A stretch of DNA of 64,000 nucleotides from Methylovirgula sp. 4M-Z18 (GCF_037890675.1 NZ_CP149574.1:4688874-4752873); one strand, 5' to 3'; positions 24,073-32,754 are shown, counted from the first letter of the stretch. Numbers and translations are program-made. The notes: generated by a model from the letters alone, not told the origin.

Positions 24073-25311
24073 ATGCACCAGCCCGACGCATGTCTTGAGG
24101 CCGAGGCCGTCGCGCGGCGGTCCTACGGCAAGCTGATCGCGCTCCTCGCGGCGCGCGATCACGATGTCGCGGCGGCGGAAGATGCCTTGTCGGAGGCCTT
24201 CGCCGCTGCGCTCGAATCCTGGCCCCGCGACGTCATCCCCGCCAATCCGGAAGCGTGGCTGATGCGTGTGGCGCAGCGGCGCATGATTGACATGGCGCGC
24301 CGCAAAGCGAGCGCCGCCGCCCAGGAACCCTATCTTCTTCTCCTCGCGCAGGAAACGAGCGCCATGGCGGACGACGAGCGCCACATTCCCGACCACCGGC
24401 TCGCCCTGATGTTCGCGTGCGCCCATCCCGCGCTCGATGCGCAGGTGCGCGCGCCCCTCATTTTGCAGGCCGTGCTCGGCTTCGATGCGGCCATGATCTC
24501 CGCTGCCTTCATGGTCGCGCCGGCCACGATGAGCCAGCGCCTGGTACGCGCCAAGACCAAGATCCGTCAGGCTGGCATCCCGTTCCGGGTTCCGGACGCG
24601 GAGGAGTTGCCGGGCCGGCTGGCGACAGTGCTCGACGCGATTTATGCCGTCTATGCCGAAGGCTGGCCGGAGCCGGGCGGCGCCGGCCGGCGGCACGATT
24701 TGGCGCAAGAGGGCATCTGGCTGGCTCGCCTCGTGGGAGACCTCATGCCCGACGAGCCGGAAGCACTCGGCCTGCTGGCGCTGATGCTGCATGCCGAGGC
24801 GCGGCGGAACGCCCGGCGTGATGGGAGCGGCGCCTATGTGCCCCTCGCCGAACAGGATGTGCGCCTCTGGCGCGCGGACATGATCGCGGAGGCCGAGGCA
24901 ACACTGCTCCGCGCGAGCCGGCTCGGCCGCATTGGGCGCTATCAATTGGAGGCGGCGGTACAATCGGCGCATGCGGCGCGGCGCCTCTCGGGCAAAACCG
25001 ATTGGTCGGCTATTTTGACGCTCTATGACGCGCTAATCCAGCTTTCGGACTCGCCGGTGCTGGTGCTGAACCGCGCCGTCGCCTTGAGCGAGATCGAAGG
25101 CCCTGCCGCCGCTCTGCTGGCGCTGGACGCCATCCATGACGATCCGCGCCTTGCCGATTACCAATCTTATTGGGCGGCGCGCGCTCGCCTGCTTGCGGCG
25201 ACCGGCGCGTTTTTCGAAGCCGATACCGCTTATGCCAAGGCGATCGAACTCGAACCAGACCCGGCCGTGCGCGATTTTCTCCGCGGCGCGCGCATGCGAC
25301 TACGGGTCTAG
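24073..25311 (+). CDS. ECF42-type RNA polymerase sigma factor with C-terminal extension
   Basis: A 412-residue extracytoplasmic-function sigma factor, more than twice the usual ECF length. Region 2 is RSYGKLIALLAARDHDVAAAEDALSEAFAAALESWP with PEAWLMRVAQRRMIDMARR. Region 4 includes the helix-turn-helix around GFDAAMISAAFMVAPATMSQRLVRAKTKIRQ. The remaining about 230 residues form the DUF6596/TPR-like extension seen in ECF42, which was shown in Streptomyces to be needed for activity. No anti-sigma factor is adjacent. It is expected to be an operon with the DGPF gene. The stop codon overlaps the start of a dispersed repeat (25310-25410). Confidence 0.88.
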   Translation: MHQPDACLEAEAVARRSYGKLIALLAARDHDVAAAEDALSEAFAAALESWPRDVIPANPEAWLMRVAQRRMIDMARRKASAAAQEPYLLLLAQETSAMADDERHIPDHRLALMFACAHPALDAQVRAPLILQAVLGFDAAMISAAFMVAPATMSQRLVRAKTKIRQAGIPFRVPDAEELPGRLATVLDAIYAVYAEGWPEPGGAGRRHDLAQEGIWLARLVGDLMPDEPEALGLLALMLHAEARRNARRDGSGAYVPLAEQDVRLWRADMIAEAEATLLRASRLGRIGRYQLEAAVQSAHAARRLSGKTDWSAILTLYDALIQLSDSPVLVLNRAVALSEIEGPAAALLALDAIHDDPRLADYQSYWAARARLLAATGAFFEADTAYAKAIELEPDPAVRDFLRGARMRLRV

Positions 25312-25410
25312 AGAATTTTCGTTCTTTCAGAATCGGAAAATTCTCTAACATCTTGTTTTATTGTATTTTCTTAATCGAAAAGTCGAACAACTTTTCTGGA
25401 AGATGTTTTA
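25310..25410. repeat. About 100-bp AGAGCATTTT-type dispersed repeat, copy 2 (inverted)
   Basis: Read on the plus strand, this is the reverse complement of 16103-16204 with scattered substitutions; CGTTCTTTCAGAATCG and TTTTCTTAATCGAAAAGTCG are shared. It separates the convergent ECF42 and DoxX genes, where it could function as a transcription barrier. Confidence 0.75.
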
Positions 25411-25412
25411 GA

Positions 25413-25811
25413 TCACGGTGTGGACGTCGAGAGATCGCGGCGCTCCGGCCAAGTCCCGTAATAGGCAATCGATCCCGGCGAGGTCGCGGCGAGCACGAGG
25501 AATCCACCGGCCAGGCCGATGTTTTTCATGAGTTCGACCGGATCGCCGCCATGCACCACCACGCCGGTCAGAACGCACCAAACAGCCAGCAGAATGCCGA
25601 CGATCCGGGTCTGATAGCCGATGGCCACGGCAATGCCGCCGACCACTTCGCACAGCGCGATCAGATAGGTCAGAAGGAGCGGTGCCGGTAGCCCTAAATT
25701 CCCAAGCATGCCGGAAAGCGGCCCCGCGAACGCACCGAATTTTCCCGCGCCGCTGACGATGAACAGCACGGACAGCAAGATCCGGCCAATGAGAAGGAAG
25801 ACGTTGTTCAT
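25413..25811 (-). CDS. DoxX family membrane protein
   Basis: A 132-residue protein with four hydrophobic helices: VFLLIGRILLSVLFIVSGAG, LLTYLIALCEVVGGIAVAIG, VGILLAVWCVLTGVVVHGG and GGFLVLAATSPG. The RILLSVLFIVSGAGKF opening and the ALCEVVGGIAVAIGY turn are typical of bacterial DoxX proteins, some of which take part in thiosulfate or redox metabolism, though most are uncharacterised. The C-terminal DLSTSTP is polar. It is divergent from a LysR regulator with an inverted repeat in the 105-bp intergenic region, so that regulator probably controls it. Confidence 0.85.
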   Translation of the reverse strand: MNNVFLLIGRILLSVLFIVSGAGKFGAFAGPLSGMLGNLGLPAPLLLTYLIALCEVVGGIAVAIGYQTRIVGILLAVWCVLTGVVVHGGDPVELMKNIGLAGGFLVLAATSPGSIAYYGTWPERRDLSTSTP

Positions 25812-25869
25812 GACGAGATTCCGTTGTTGCGCCTCGCATCTATTTAACGTGGCTCGATTGATTGACTAT

Positions 25870-25897
25870 ATGGATATTTTGGAACACATTTATCCAT
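25870..25897. promoter_or_regulatory. Putative LysR-type binding site
   Basis: ATGGATA and TATCCAT form a perfect inverted repeat with a 14-base spacer, lying about 20 bases before the LysR gene and 59 bases before the divergent DoxX gene. The position suits a LysR regulator acting on both. Confidence 0.45.
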
Positions 25898-25916
25898 GAT
25901 GTGAACGAATAAGATC

Positions 25917-26831
25917 ATGACCGACCTGAACGATATCGGCTTGTTCGTCCAAGTCGTCCGCTGGGGCAGCTTCTCGGAAGCCGGCCGGCAACTCGGCATT
26001 CCAGCCAATACGGTCAGCCGCCGCATCCAGGATCTCGAAATGCGGCTCGGCGCACGGCTGATGCAGCGCTCGACGCGCAAGCTGACCCTGACCGATGCCG
26101 GCCGCTCCTTTCACGCGCGCTGCGCGGCGGCGGTCGACAATCTGGAACAGGCCAGCATGGACCTGATGGCCGGCAGCCAGGTGCCGAGCGGTCTGTTGCG
26201 CGTCGCCGCGTCAGCCAGCTTCTTCGACGTGTACAAAATGCACTGGATCGCCGAGTTCCAAGCAAAATACCCACTCATAAAACTGGAGTTTTTGCTGGAG
26301 GACGCGTTCGCCGATCTCATCGCCCAGCGAATCGATGTGGCTTTGCGTGGCGGCCAGGCGCGAGACGCCGATTATGTGGCGCGGCGGGTGCTTGCGGCGC
26401 CTGCCATTTTCGTCGCTAGCCCCGACTATCTCGCCAAACACGGCACACCGCGCGCACTTGCCGATCTCGCGCAGCACGATTGTCTTGTCGTGGAGCAGTC
26501 GCACGGTGCCACCACTTGGCGCGTGCAAGGCCTGAACGGCGAAGAGACGATCGAAGTCATGGGCCGTTTCGCAGCGAACACCATACAAGTGCTGGGCAAG
26601 GCGGCGCTTGCAGGCCTCGGCATCGCACTGCTCCCCGGCATGTTTGTGGCGTCCGACCTTGCCGCCGGCCACCTGATGCGCGTGCTGCCGCAGTACAGCC
26701 GGGTCGATTTGGCGATGAACGTCGTTTACCCGACCAACCGGCAGGTTTCGCGTGCGGTCCAGGTTTTCGTCGATTCGGTCGTCGCCAACGTGGAGCGGGA
26801 AGTCGCGCGCCTCATGGCGCCGGCCGATTGA
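25917..26831 (+). CDS. LysR family transcriptional regulator
   Basis: A 304-residue LTTR. The N-terminal helix-turn-helix is DIGLFVQVVRWGSFSEAGRQ with LGIPANTVSRRIQDLEMRLG and the start of the effector domain at about residue 90. The C-terminal domain includes DVALRGGQARDADYVARRVL and LGIALLPGMFVASDLAAGHL, typical of the AaeR/PerR-like group that often regulates adjacent oxidoreductase or DoxX genes. The start ATG 25917 lacks a strong ribosome-binding site. It is divergent from DoxX, and the inducer is unknown. Confidence 0.9.
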   Translation: MTDLNDIGLFVQVVRWGSFSEAGRQLGIPANTVSRRIQDLEMRLGARLMQRSTRKLTLTDAGRSFHARCAAAVDNLEQASMDLMAGSQVPSGLLRVAASASFFDVYKMHWIAEFQAKYPLIKLEFLLEDAFADLIAQRIDVALRGGQARDADYVARRVLAAPAIFVASPDYLAKHGTPRALADLAQHDCLVVEQSHGATTWRVQGLNGEETIEVMGRFAANTIQVLGKAALAGLGIALLPGMFVASDLAAGHLMRVLPQYSRVDLAMNVVYPTNRQVSRAVQVFVDSVVANVEREVARLMAPAD

Positions 26832-26968
26832 CCGGTGATTGCCTTGGTTCGGAGAGTCGTCCGTGCGCCGGGTAACAACCCGGCGTGAAGGCTCCACCCC
26901 ATTGACCAATCATCGGCTAGGACCCAACTGCCAAGGTCCCTGGCACGAAGAGCAAAAGACGATCTGAA

Positions 26969-26993
26969 AAAACTTGACATTATATCAAGTTTT
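26969..26993. promoter_or_regulatory. Palindromic operator/promoter of the toxin-antitoxin-like operon
   Basis: Perfect 9-bp arms AAAACTTGA (26969-26977) and TCAAGTTTT (26985-26993) flank a 7-base spacer and overlap a -35-like TTGACA (26974-26980). An autoregulatory operator at the promoter is usual for toxin-antitoxin operons. Confidence 0.55.
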
Positions 26994-27045
26994 GTCCATA
27001 ACGACTATCGACACCACACTGGCATTCAACCGGGACTAATGACAC

Positions 27046-27357
27046 ATGGCCGCAGCGCGCCACGACCTCGAAACAACCTACATCAACGAATGGGTAGAGA
27101 CGGGCGTTTATGAGTTGGTGGTCAACACCACCGTTTCGGCGCAGATGCGACGGCAGGGAATAGATCTCGTCGATGTCAATCATGTGCTGCGAACGGGTCG
27201 TGTCGTTCGCAGCGATATGATTGGACGGCGCGGCCTTTGGGATGTTCTAGGAACAACAGTCGAAGACATATCTGTGGGGATAAGAGTCGCGGTTGTGTCG
27301 TCGGAATATGAGGTGGAATTATTACAAGTCGTGAAAGTGAAGAGGAGCAGGAAATGA
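27046..27357 (+). CDS. DUF4258-like putative toxin of a toxin-antitoxin module
   Basis: A 103-residue protein of RelE/MqsR-like size. VSAQMRRQGIDLVDVNHVLRTG resembles the DUF4258 helix and VGIRVAVVSSEYEVELLQVVKV its paired C-terminal strands. The ending is basic, KVKRSRK. It overlaps the downstream HTH gene by four bases (ATGA), a coupling typical of toxin-antitoxin pairs with the toxin first. The composition is clearly AT-richer than the surroundings. mRNA interferase activity is a guess from family context; catalytic residues could not be verified. Confidence 0.6.
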   Translation: MAAARHDLETTYINEWVETGVYELVVNTTVSAQMRRQGIDLVDVNHVLRTGRVVRSDMIGRRGLWDVLGTTVEDISVGIRVAVVSSEYEVELLQVVKVKRSRK

Positions 27358-27944
27358 ACGTAGTCGAGCATGGGGCTATGGGGTTGACCCGTGTTGTCGA
27401 TCAGTTCGAAGCGATTGATCTCAAAGCACCGTTTAAGGTTGTCTTGCACAACTCAGTCAAGGTGACCGTTGATAAGACGACACGCGAACCCGTCAGTTAC
27501 AGGATTCCTGATCTTGACGGATTGCTTCGAGCAGTCGTCATCGCAAGGATTTTGCACCCACGCAAACTCTTCGGCCCTGATATAAAATTTCTCAGGAAAG
27601 CCGTATCGCTGAAGCAAAAGGAGCTAGCAAGCAAGATCGAACTATCCGTGGAGCATCTGTCAAGATGCGAGAGCAGTACTCAAGTGCTAGCGCCATCTAC
27701 TGAAAAACTACTTCGGATTTTTGTTCTGAAGACGGCGATGAAACTTTACAAAATAAAGGCGTGTGATGCGAAGGCTAAATTGGAAGATGCTTTGGATCGG
27801 CTGTTCGACGTTATTAAACCGGTTTCGGTCTTCGATGTGAACGAGTGCCTTGAACTGCATTTCCACCGGTCGCGACCACTCAAAGATGCGGGCGGAAATG
27901 AAATCGATGATGGTACTTGGGATGGAGAGCCGGAAGCAGCCTAA
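27354..27944 (+). CDS. XRE-type HTH protein, putative antitoxin
   Basis: A 196-residue protein with an N-terminal domain of about 75 residues and a central helix-turn-helix, IKFLRKAVSLKQKELASKIE with LSVEHLSRCESS, in the MqsA/XRE style (roughly residues 80-120). The C-terminal 60 residues, acidic at the end, have no recognised match. No CxxC zinc pair like that of MqsA is present. It would neutralise the upstream protein and bind the palindrome at 26969-26993. A clear terminator follows. The layout supports a toxin-antitoxin unit, but function is unproven. Confidence 0.6.
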   Translation: MNVVEHGAMGLTRVVDQFEAIDLKAPFKVVLHNSVKVTVDKTTREPVSYRIPDLDGLLRAVVIARILHPRKLFGPDIKFLRKAVSLKQKELASKIELSVEHLSRCESSTQVLAPSTEKLLRIFVLKTAMKLYKIKACDAKAKLEDALDRLFDVIKPVSVFDVNECLELHFHRSRPLKDAGGNEIDDGTWDGEPEAA

Positions 27945-27968
27945 CCGGAATGCCGATTCGTCCAGTCA

Positions 27969-27997
27969 AGCCCGCGCTCTCCCGGCGCGGGCTTTTC
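27969..27997 (+). terminator. Intrinsic terminator after the toxin-antitoxin-like operon
   Basis: AGCCCGCGC (27969-27977) and GCGCGGGCT (27985-27993) enclose a seven-base loop and are followed by TTTTC. The next 165 bases to the CitE-like gene are strikingly AT-rich and include GGGCAA and TTGCCC arms (about 28093-28152) that may terminate the convergent gene. Confidence 0.8.
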
Positions 27998-28163
27998 ATT
28001 AGTGTAAAATTATGCGGTACTCCATGAACCTCGGACCTCGCCATCCCTTTTGCCCTTCCAGACGGCCGGTACCTCAGATGGACAACATCCGGGCAATTTT
28101 AAGAGACTAAATAAATATAAAAAATATCAATATATTGTCCGAATATTGCCCGCTTTTGATGTC

Positions 28164-29039
28164 TTAGCCAGCAACCACGCGGGCCGCGATCGCGTCAGCC
28201 ACCGCAAGCGTGTGCCGCGCCATATCCGCATGCAGGCGCTCCACCATTTTGCCGTCGAGCTGCAGAGCCCCCTTGTTGGCGTTTTCGGGCAGGTCGAAAG
28301 CGCCCACGATTTTGCGCGCCCAGGCGACCTCTGCGGTTCCGGGAGCGAAGACCTCGTTGCAGATGCTAAGCTGGTTGGGGTGAATCAGCGTCTTGCCGTC
28401 CATGCCGAGGTCCCGGCCCTGTTCGCATTCGGCGCGAAAACCGGCTTCGTCGGCAAAATTGTTCCACACCCCGTCGAGAATCTCGACGCCATGCGCGCGG
28501 GCGGCGGCGACGCAGGTCATCAGCCAGGGCAGCATGCCGGCGCGGCCAGGCACGAGGCGGGCGCGCGTCTCCTTGGCGAGGTCATTGGTCCCCATCACGA
28601 ACACGCTGAGCGCCGTCGTCTGGCCCGCGGCGGCGATTTCGGCGGCCTGCAACATAGCGAGCGGCGTTTCCATCATCGCCCACAGGCCGACCGCGGATGC
28701 GCCTTGCGCCTTCAGCAGCGCATCGGCCTCCTGCACCTGCGGGGCGTTCGAGACTTTGGGGATCAACACCGCATCAGGCCGGGCGGCGGCGGCCGCTTCG
28801 AGATCCGCTTTGCCCCATTCGGTGGTAAGGCCGTTGATGCGGATCACCACCTCGCGCGGTCCGTAGCCGCCGGCCCGTACGGCGGCGCAGACCTGATCGC
28901 GCGCCAGCACCTTGGCGTCGGGGGCGACGGCGTCCTCGAGGTCCAAAATCAGGGCATCCGCTGCCAGCGTCCGTGCCTTCTCCAGCGCCCGGGCGTTGGA
29001 GCCGGGCATGTAGAGGGCAGAGCGGCGCGGGCGGATCAT
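28164..29039 (-). CDS. HpcH/HpaI aldolase/citrate lyase (CitE-like) family CoA-ester lyase
   Basis: A 291-residue TIM-barrel lyase. The hallmarks are RRSALYMPGSNARALEKART, the metal-binding acidic pair in LILDLEDAV, VIRINGLTTEWGKADL, GLWAMMETPLAML and VFVMGTNDLAKETRARLVPG. Members cleave citryl-CoA, malyl-CoA or methylmalyl-CoA, or hydrolyse malyl-CoA. The ATG at 29039 begins MIRPRRSALYMPG, as in the family; the longer frame does not. No serine-cycle or citrate-lyase partners are adjacent, so the exact substrate is open. Confidence 0.85.
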   Translation of the reverse strand: MIRPRRSALYMPGSNARALEKARTLAADALILDLEDAVAPDAKVLARDQVCAAVRAGGYGPREVVIRINGLTTEWGKADLEAAAAARPDAVLIPKVSNAPQVQEADALLKAQGASAVGLWAMMETPLAMLQAAEIAAAGQTTALSVFVMGTNDLAKETRARLVPGRAGMLPWLMTCVAAARAHGVEILDGVWNNFADEAGFRAECEQGRDLGMDGKTLIHPNQLSICNEVFAPGTAEVAWARKIVGAFDLPENANKGALQLDGKMVERLHADMARHTLAVADAIAARVVAG

Positions 29040-29169
29040 ATGGGACTCCCTAAAATCGACACGGCCCACCTTAGCCGCCAAGAGCTGTAAAGCAATCCGA
29101 CGGGCCGCCTTTGCCTCGCCCGCCCGTGCAGGCTATAGAGGACGGGGTCGTCCGTGATGCGAGGTGGTT

Positions 29170-29568
29170 ATGCGTCTGTCCAAGATCGTCCTGGCTGTCC
29201 TGCCGCTCGTCGCTGCAAGTGCGGCCCATGCCCAGGTCGTCGTGCCGCCGAGCAAGGCGCTGCCGCGTGTCCAAGTCACCTTCACGGTTCCGGTAATCAT
29301 CCCGCCGAACACGCCGCCGGATCAGGTGCTGGAAATGACGGCGGCGGCGCGGAAAACGATCTATGCCGCGATCAATAAGGAATGCGACAATATCGTTGCC
29401 GCCTTTCACACCGGCTGCCGCCCTTCCGGTCTTATCAATATCAACTCCATGCCGGCCGGCCCGATCTATGGTGCACTGCCGATGACTTTGAACGTGACCG
29501 CGACGGTCCCGTTCGACCTGTCGCCCGATACACCGGCGAACAAGAACAGCCAGACCGACCCGCTCTGA
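29170..29568 (+). CDS. Hypothetical secreted protein (132 aa)
   Basis: A signal peptide, MRLSKIVLAVLPLVAASAAHA, is cleaved after AHA. The mature protein is proline-rich and hydrophobic-strand-like (VQVTFTVPVIIPPNTPPDQV) with two cysteines (ECDNIVAAFHTGC) that could form a disulfide. Late strands repeat the theme (MTLNVTATVPFDL). ATG 29170 follows GAGG at 29161-29164. A periplasmic location is expected. No family is recognised. It lies 44 bases before the carbonic anhydrase gene and could be co-transcribed with it. Confidence 0.65.
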   Translation: MRLSKIVLAVLPLVAASAAHAQVVVPPSKALPRVQVTFTVPVIIPPNTPPDQVLEMTAAARKTIYAAINKECDNIVAAFHTGCRPSGLININSMPAGPIYGALPMTLNVTATVPFDLSPDTPANKNSQTDPL

Positions 29569-29612
29569 CCGGCGGCCCTGACATCATCTGAGCGAAAGCG
29601 CAAGGACTGCCG

Positions 29613-30329
29613 ATGAGCAACGATAATGAACCGCGCGCCCATGCCAGTGCTTTCCCCGAGCGGCTGATCGAAGGCTATCAGGCGTTTTTGGGCACGCGCC
29701 TTGCCAACGAGCAGAAGCGCTACGAGGAGCTTGCAACCGTCGGGCAAAGCCCGCGCATTCTTCTGATCGGCTGCTGCGACAGCCGCGTGTCGCCGGAGGT
29801 AATTTTCGATGCCGGTCCGGGTGAGATTTTCGTGCTGCGCAATGTCGCCAATCTTGTGCCGCCTTACCGGCCGAACGACGATTATCACGGCACCTCCTCG
29901 GCTCTCGAATTCGCCGTCATGGGCCTTCGGGTCGAGCATGTGGTGGTGCTCGGCCATGCGCAGTGCGGGGGCGTGAAGGCCTATGCGGAGGGCGAAGCCG
30001 ATCCGTATAAGCGGCCCTTGTCGCCGGGGGATTTCATTGGCGGCTGGATGCGGCTGATCGCGCCGGCGGCGGAACGGATCGGCCCGCCGACCCAACCTCT
30101 GCCCGACTATGTCGAAAAGCTGGCAAAGGAATCGATCAAGCAGAGTCTCGTCAATCTGCGCACGTTCCCGTGGGTGAAAAATCTCGAAGATCGCGGCATT
30201 CTGCATTTGCACGGCGCCTATTTCGGCGTGGCGACCGGCAAGCTGCTCGCGCTCGACGAAGGGCACGGCACGTTCGTGCCTATTGCCGAAGAACAGCATG
30301 CAGCCGTTACCGCGCAGCCGAGATTCTAA
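29613..30329 (+). CDS. Beta-carbonic anhydrase
   Basis: A 238-residue beta-class carbonic anhydrase interconverting CO2 and bicarbonate. Zinc ligands are Cys54 (GCCDSRVSPE, with the catalytic Asp/Arg pair 56 and 58), His115 and Cys118 (GHAQCGG). The FVLRNVANLVPPYRP segment is the family substrate-access loop. It lacks a signal peptide, so it is cytoplasmic. Bicarbonate would feed carboxylases. It lies downstream of the secreted protein gene and ends eight bases from the convergent Na/Pi transporter. Confidence 0.94.
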   Translation: MSNDNEPRAHASAFPERLIEGYQAFLGTRLANEQKRYEELATVGQSPRILLIGCCDSRVSPEVIFDAGPGEIFVLRNVANLVPPYRPNDDYHGTSSALEFAVMGLRVEHVVVLGHAQCGGVKAYAEGEADPYKRPLSPGDFIGGWMRLIAPAAERIGPPTQPLPDYVEKLAKESIKQSLVNLRTFPWVKNLEDRGILHLHGAYFGVATGKLLALDEGHGTFVPIAEEQHAAVTAQPRF

Positions 30330-30336
30330 AGCGGCG

Positions 30337-31992
30337 TTATTCCAGATCGCCCTTCAACCGCGACCCCTGGAGCTCGCCCGCGGCATCGAGAATCTGATAG
30401 GCGACCGAAGTGATGTGGCTGTTGATCCGCTTCAAATCGCGTAAGACGTCGAGATGGATCGAACTTGTCTGCACCGTTTCGATCCGGCCCTCGCGCAGAC
30501 GCGCGAAATGCTTGTCCGCGGCGACCCGCTCGATATCGCGCAGCGCCACCTTTTCGGCGATTAGCCGGCGGGCGAGCGTGATGTTGCCGGTCGTGAAGAT
30601 GTTGAGCGCCAGACGCAAGTTCGACACGACATGGGCATGAACGCGCCGGATATCGGCGATTCCCTCGGCGGAAAAGCTCAGCTGATTCTTGATCTTCTTG
30701 GCCGCGAGCTCCATCAGATTCTTGTCGATAATATCGCCCATATGTTCGAGATTGGTCGCGAAAGCGAGAATATCGACATAGCGCTGCGCCTCGTCCTCCG
30801 ACAATTCGCTGCGCGAGATCTGCATGAGATAATGCTTGATCGCTTCGTATAATGTGTCGACCTCGTCGTCGGCCGACGCGACCTGTTTCATCAGCTTCTG
30901 GTCGTCGTTTTCCAGGACCAGAATGGCGTTGCGCAACATCACCTCGATCTTGTCGCCGACATGCAGCACCTCGCGCAGCGCATCGGCCAAAGCTACGGGC
31001 GGTTGGTCGAGCACGTTCTCATCGAGATAGCGCGGCCCGACGGTTTCCGCCTGCTGCGGCGGATCGGGCAAAAGACGGCTGCACAGATTGGCCAAGGCAT
31101 CGCAGAACGGCAGCGCGAGGATCGCGGCAAGCACATTGTAGGCGGTGTGGAAATTGATCACGACACGAGCCGGTGCGGATTCCATCAGGCCGAGCCCGCC
31201 GGCAACCGGCCCGAGCACCGCCAGGAGCGGCAGGGCGACCACGAGGCGGACGATCAGATTGCCCAGCGGCAACCGCCGCACGGCGGGGGCCGCGGCCGAT
31301 TGTTCGACATAAGGGGTGAAGGCACCGCCGAGATTGGCGCCGAGCACCAGGGCGAGCGCTGCCGGTATCGGCAGCGCGCCGGCCGCGGCAAGCGCCATCA
31401 CGATCAGCACGACGCTAAGGCTCGAATGCACGGCCCAGGTGATCAGCGCTGCGACCAAAACGGCGATGACCGGCGCGCCGGACATGCTGCCGAGCACCAT
31501 TTTAAAGGCGGCGGATTGGGTCAGCGGCGTCACGGCAAGGTCGATATGAGTGAGGCCGAGCATGATCAGACCGAGGCCGATCGCCATGCGGCCAAGGCCT
31601 TTGAGCTTGCCGGCCTCGCTCGCCGTATGCAGTGCGACCCCGACAAAAACCAGCACCGCCCAGACCGCTTTGACGTCGAAGGACAGGATCTGTGCGGCCA
31701 AGGTCGTGCCGACATTGGCGCCGAGCATGATGGCGAGGCCGACGCTAAGCGACAATTGTCCGCGCCCGATGAGCGCCGAGGTGAGCAGCGACGTGGCCAT
31801 CGACGATTGGATGACCGCCGTGATCGTGGCGCCGGTCGTCAACGCGGCCACGCGGCTGCGGCTGCAAGCGGCAATCATCCGTCGCAAGGCGGCGCCGAAC
31901 GCGCGCGTGGCGCCGGTGCGCACCATGCGGATCCCCCAGTAGAGCAGCGCGACGCTGCCCATCATGTGCAGCAGAAGTTGAGTAGCGTTCAC
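30337..31992 (-). CDS. Na+/phosphate cotransporter with PhoU-like C-terminus
   Basis: A 551-residue type II Na/Pi cotransporter-like protein. The N-terminal half has paired repeats typical of the family: TTGATITAVIQSSMATSLL and ITWAVHSSLSVVLIV, with GANVGTT and GANLGG. The C-terminal 220 residues are a PhoU-type helical domain (LREVLHVGDKIEVMLRNA, FATNLEHMGDIIDKNLMEL). It probably moves phosphate, direction depending on conditions. Start GTG 31992 has AGGGA at the right distance on the minus strand; longer starts reach into the divergent gene. It is divergent from the cyclic-nucleotide-binding protein. Confidence 0.88.
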   Translation of the reverse strand: MNATQLLLHMMGSVALLYWGIRMVRTGATRAFGAALRRMIAACSRSRVAALTTGATITAVIQSSMATSLLTSALIGRGQLSLSVGLAIMLGANVGTTLAAQILSFDVKAVWAVLVFVGVALHTASEAGKLKGLGRMAIGLGLIMLGLTHIDLAVTPLTQSAAFKMVLGSMSGAPVIAVLVAALITWAVHSSLSVVLIVMALAAAGALPIPAALALVLGANLGGAFTPYVEQSAAAPAVRRLPLGNLIVRLVVALPLLAVLGPVAGGLGLMESAPARVVINFHTAYNVLAAILALPFCDALANLCSRLLPDPPQQAETVGPRYLDENVLDQPPVALADALREVLHVGDKIEVMLRNAILVLENDDQKLMKQVASADDEVDTLYEAIKHYLMQISRSELSEDEAQRYVDILAFATNLEHMGDIIDKNLMELAAKKIKNQLSFSAEGIADIRRVHAHVVSNLRLALNIFTTGNITLARRLIAEKVALRDIERVAADKHFARLREGRIETVQTSSIHLDVLRDLKRINSHITSVAYQILDAAGELQGSRLKGDLE

Positions 31993-32134
31993 AAAATGCA
32001 GTCCCTGAAACAAAATGATAACGGGCAGGCATGGCCATCTCGAATTTATGACAGTTTTATGACAATAATTCGCGCATACTGAACTCGATCCGAACGGCAG
32101 CATTCCAAAAGCGACAAGCGGCCACATCGGCCAA

Positions 32135-32674
32135 ATGGCCATGCTTGCAAAACTTAAGTCTTGCCGTAATCTTGCCGGACTTTCCGCAGACGCGCTCGAG
32201 GGAGTATCGGGCTTGGCCCTTGATCTCTTTAACTACAGCAATCCGCGCGCCAACGTCTTGACCGACGACAATACGATTTTGTCGCATTTCAGCGATGCCG
32301 AATGGACGGAATTGCTGAAAGTGATGGAGCGGCGGCGTTTTGCGCCGGGCACGCTCATCCTTGAGGCGGGGAGCAGCGACCGCACCCTCTATATCATTGC
32401 CGCCGGCGACGTGGACGTCGTCGCCACGACCACGGCCGGTGTGCAGCATCTCGCCGTGATCGGCGAGGGATCGGTGTTTGGCGAAATGGCGTTTTTCGAC
32501 GGCGGCCCACGCTCGGCGGATATTCTGGCCCGCGGCGAGGTCGAGGTCCTGGCATTGCAGCAGGACCGTTTCGAACAGCTCGTCGCCTGGCATCCGCGCA
32601 TCGCCACCAAATTGCTGATGGATCTGGGACGCGTGCTCAGCCGCCGTCTCCGCCACGTCAACCAACTTGTCTAG
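32135..32674 (+). CDS. Cyclic-nucleotide-binding domain protein
   Basis: A 179-residue protein with a C-terminal cNMP-binding domain: FAPGTLILEAGSSDRTLYII, GVQHLAVIGEGSVFGEMAFF with DGGPRSADI (the phosphate-binding cassette), and a terminal helix. There is no DNA-binding helix-turn-helix, so it is not a CRP-type activator; a sensor or partner role is likely. The first 45 residues have no domain match and the start codon is uncertain (ATG 32135 or 32141). It ends 80 bases before the large Fe-S flavoprotein gene and may act with it. Confidence 0.75.
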   Translation: MAMLAKLKSCRNLAGLSADALEGVSGLALDLFNYSNPRANVLTDDNTILSHFSDAEWTELLKVMERRRFAPGTLILEAGSSDRTLYIIAAGDVDVVATTTAGVQHLAVIGEGSVFGEMAFFDGGPRSADILARGEVEVLALQQDRFEQLVAWHPRIATKLLMDLGRVLSRRLRHVNQLV

Positions 32675-32754
32675 GCCTGGCCTAACCTTTGTTTTAGTGC
32701 ATTTGCCAATTGAACGTCGATGGATTTGCGGACGCGCGCAGGAGTGGGGGCTTC

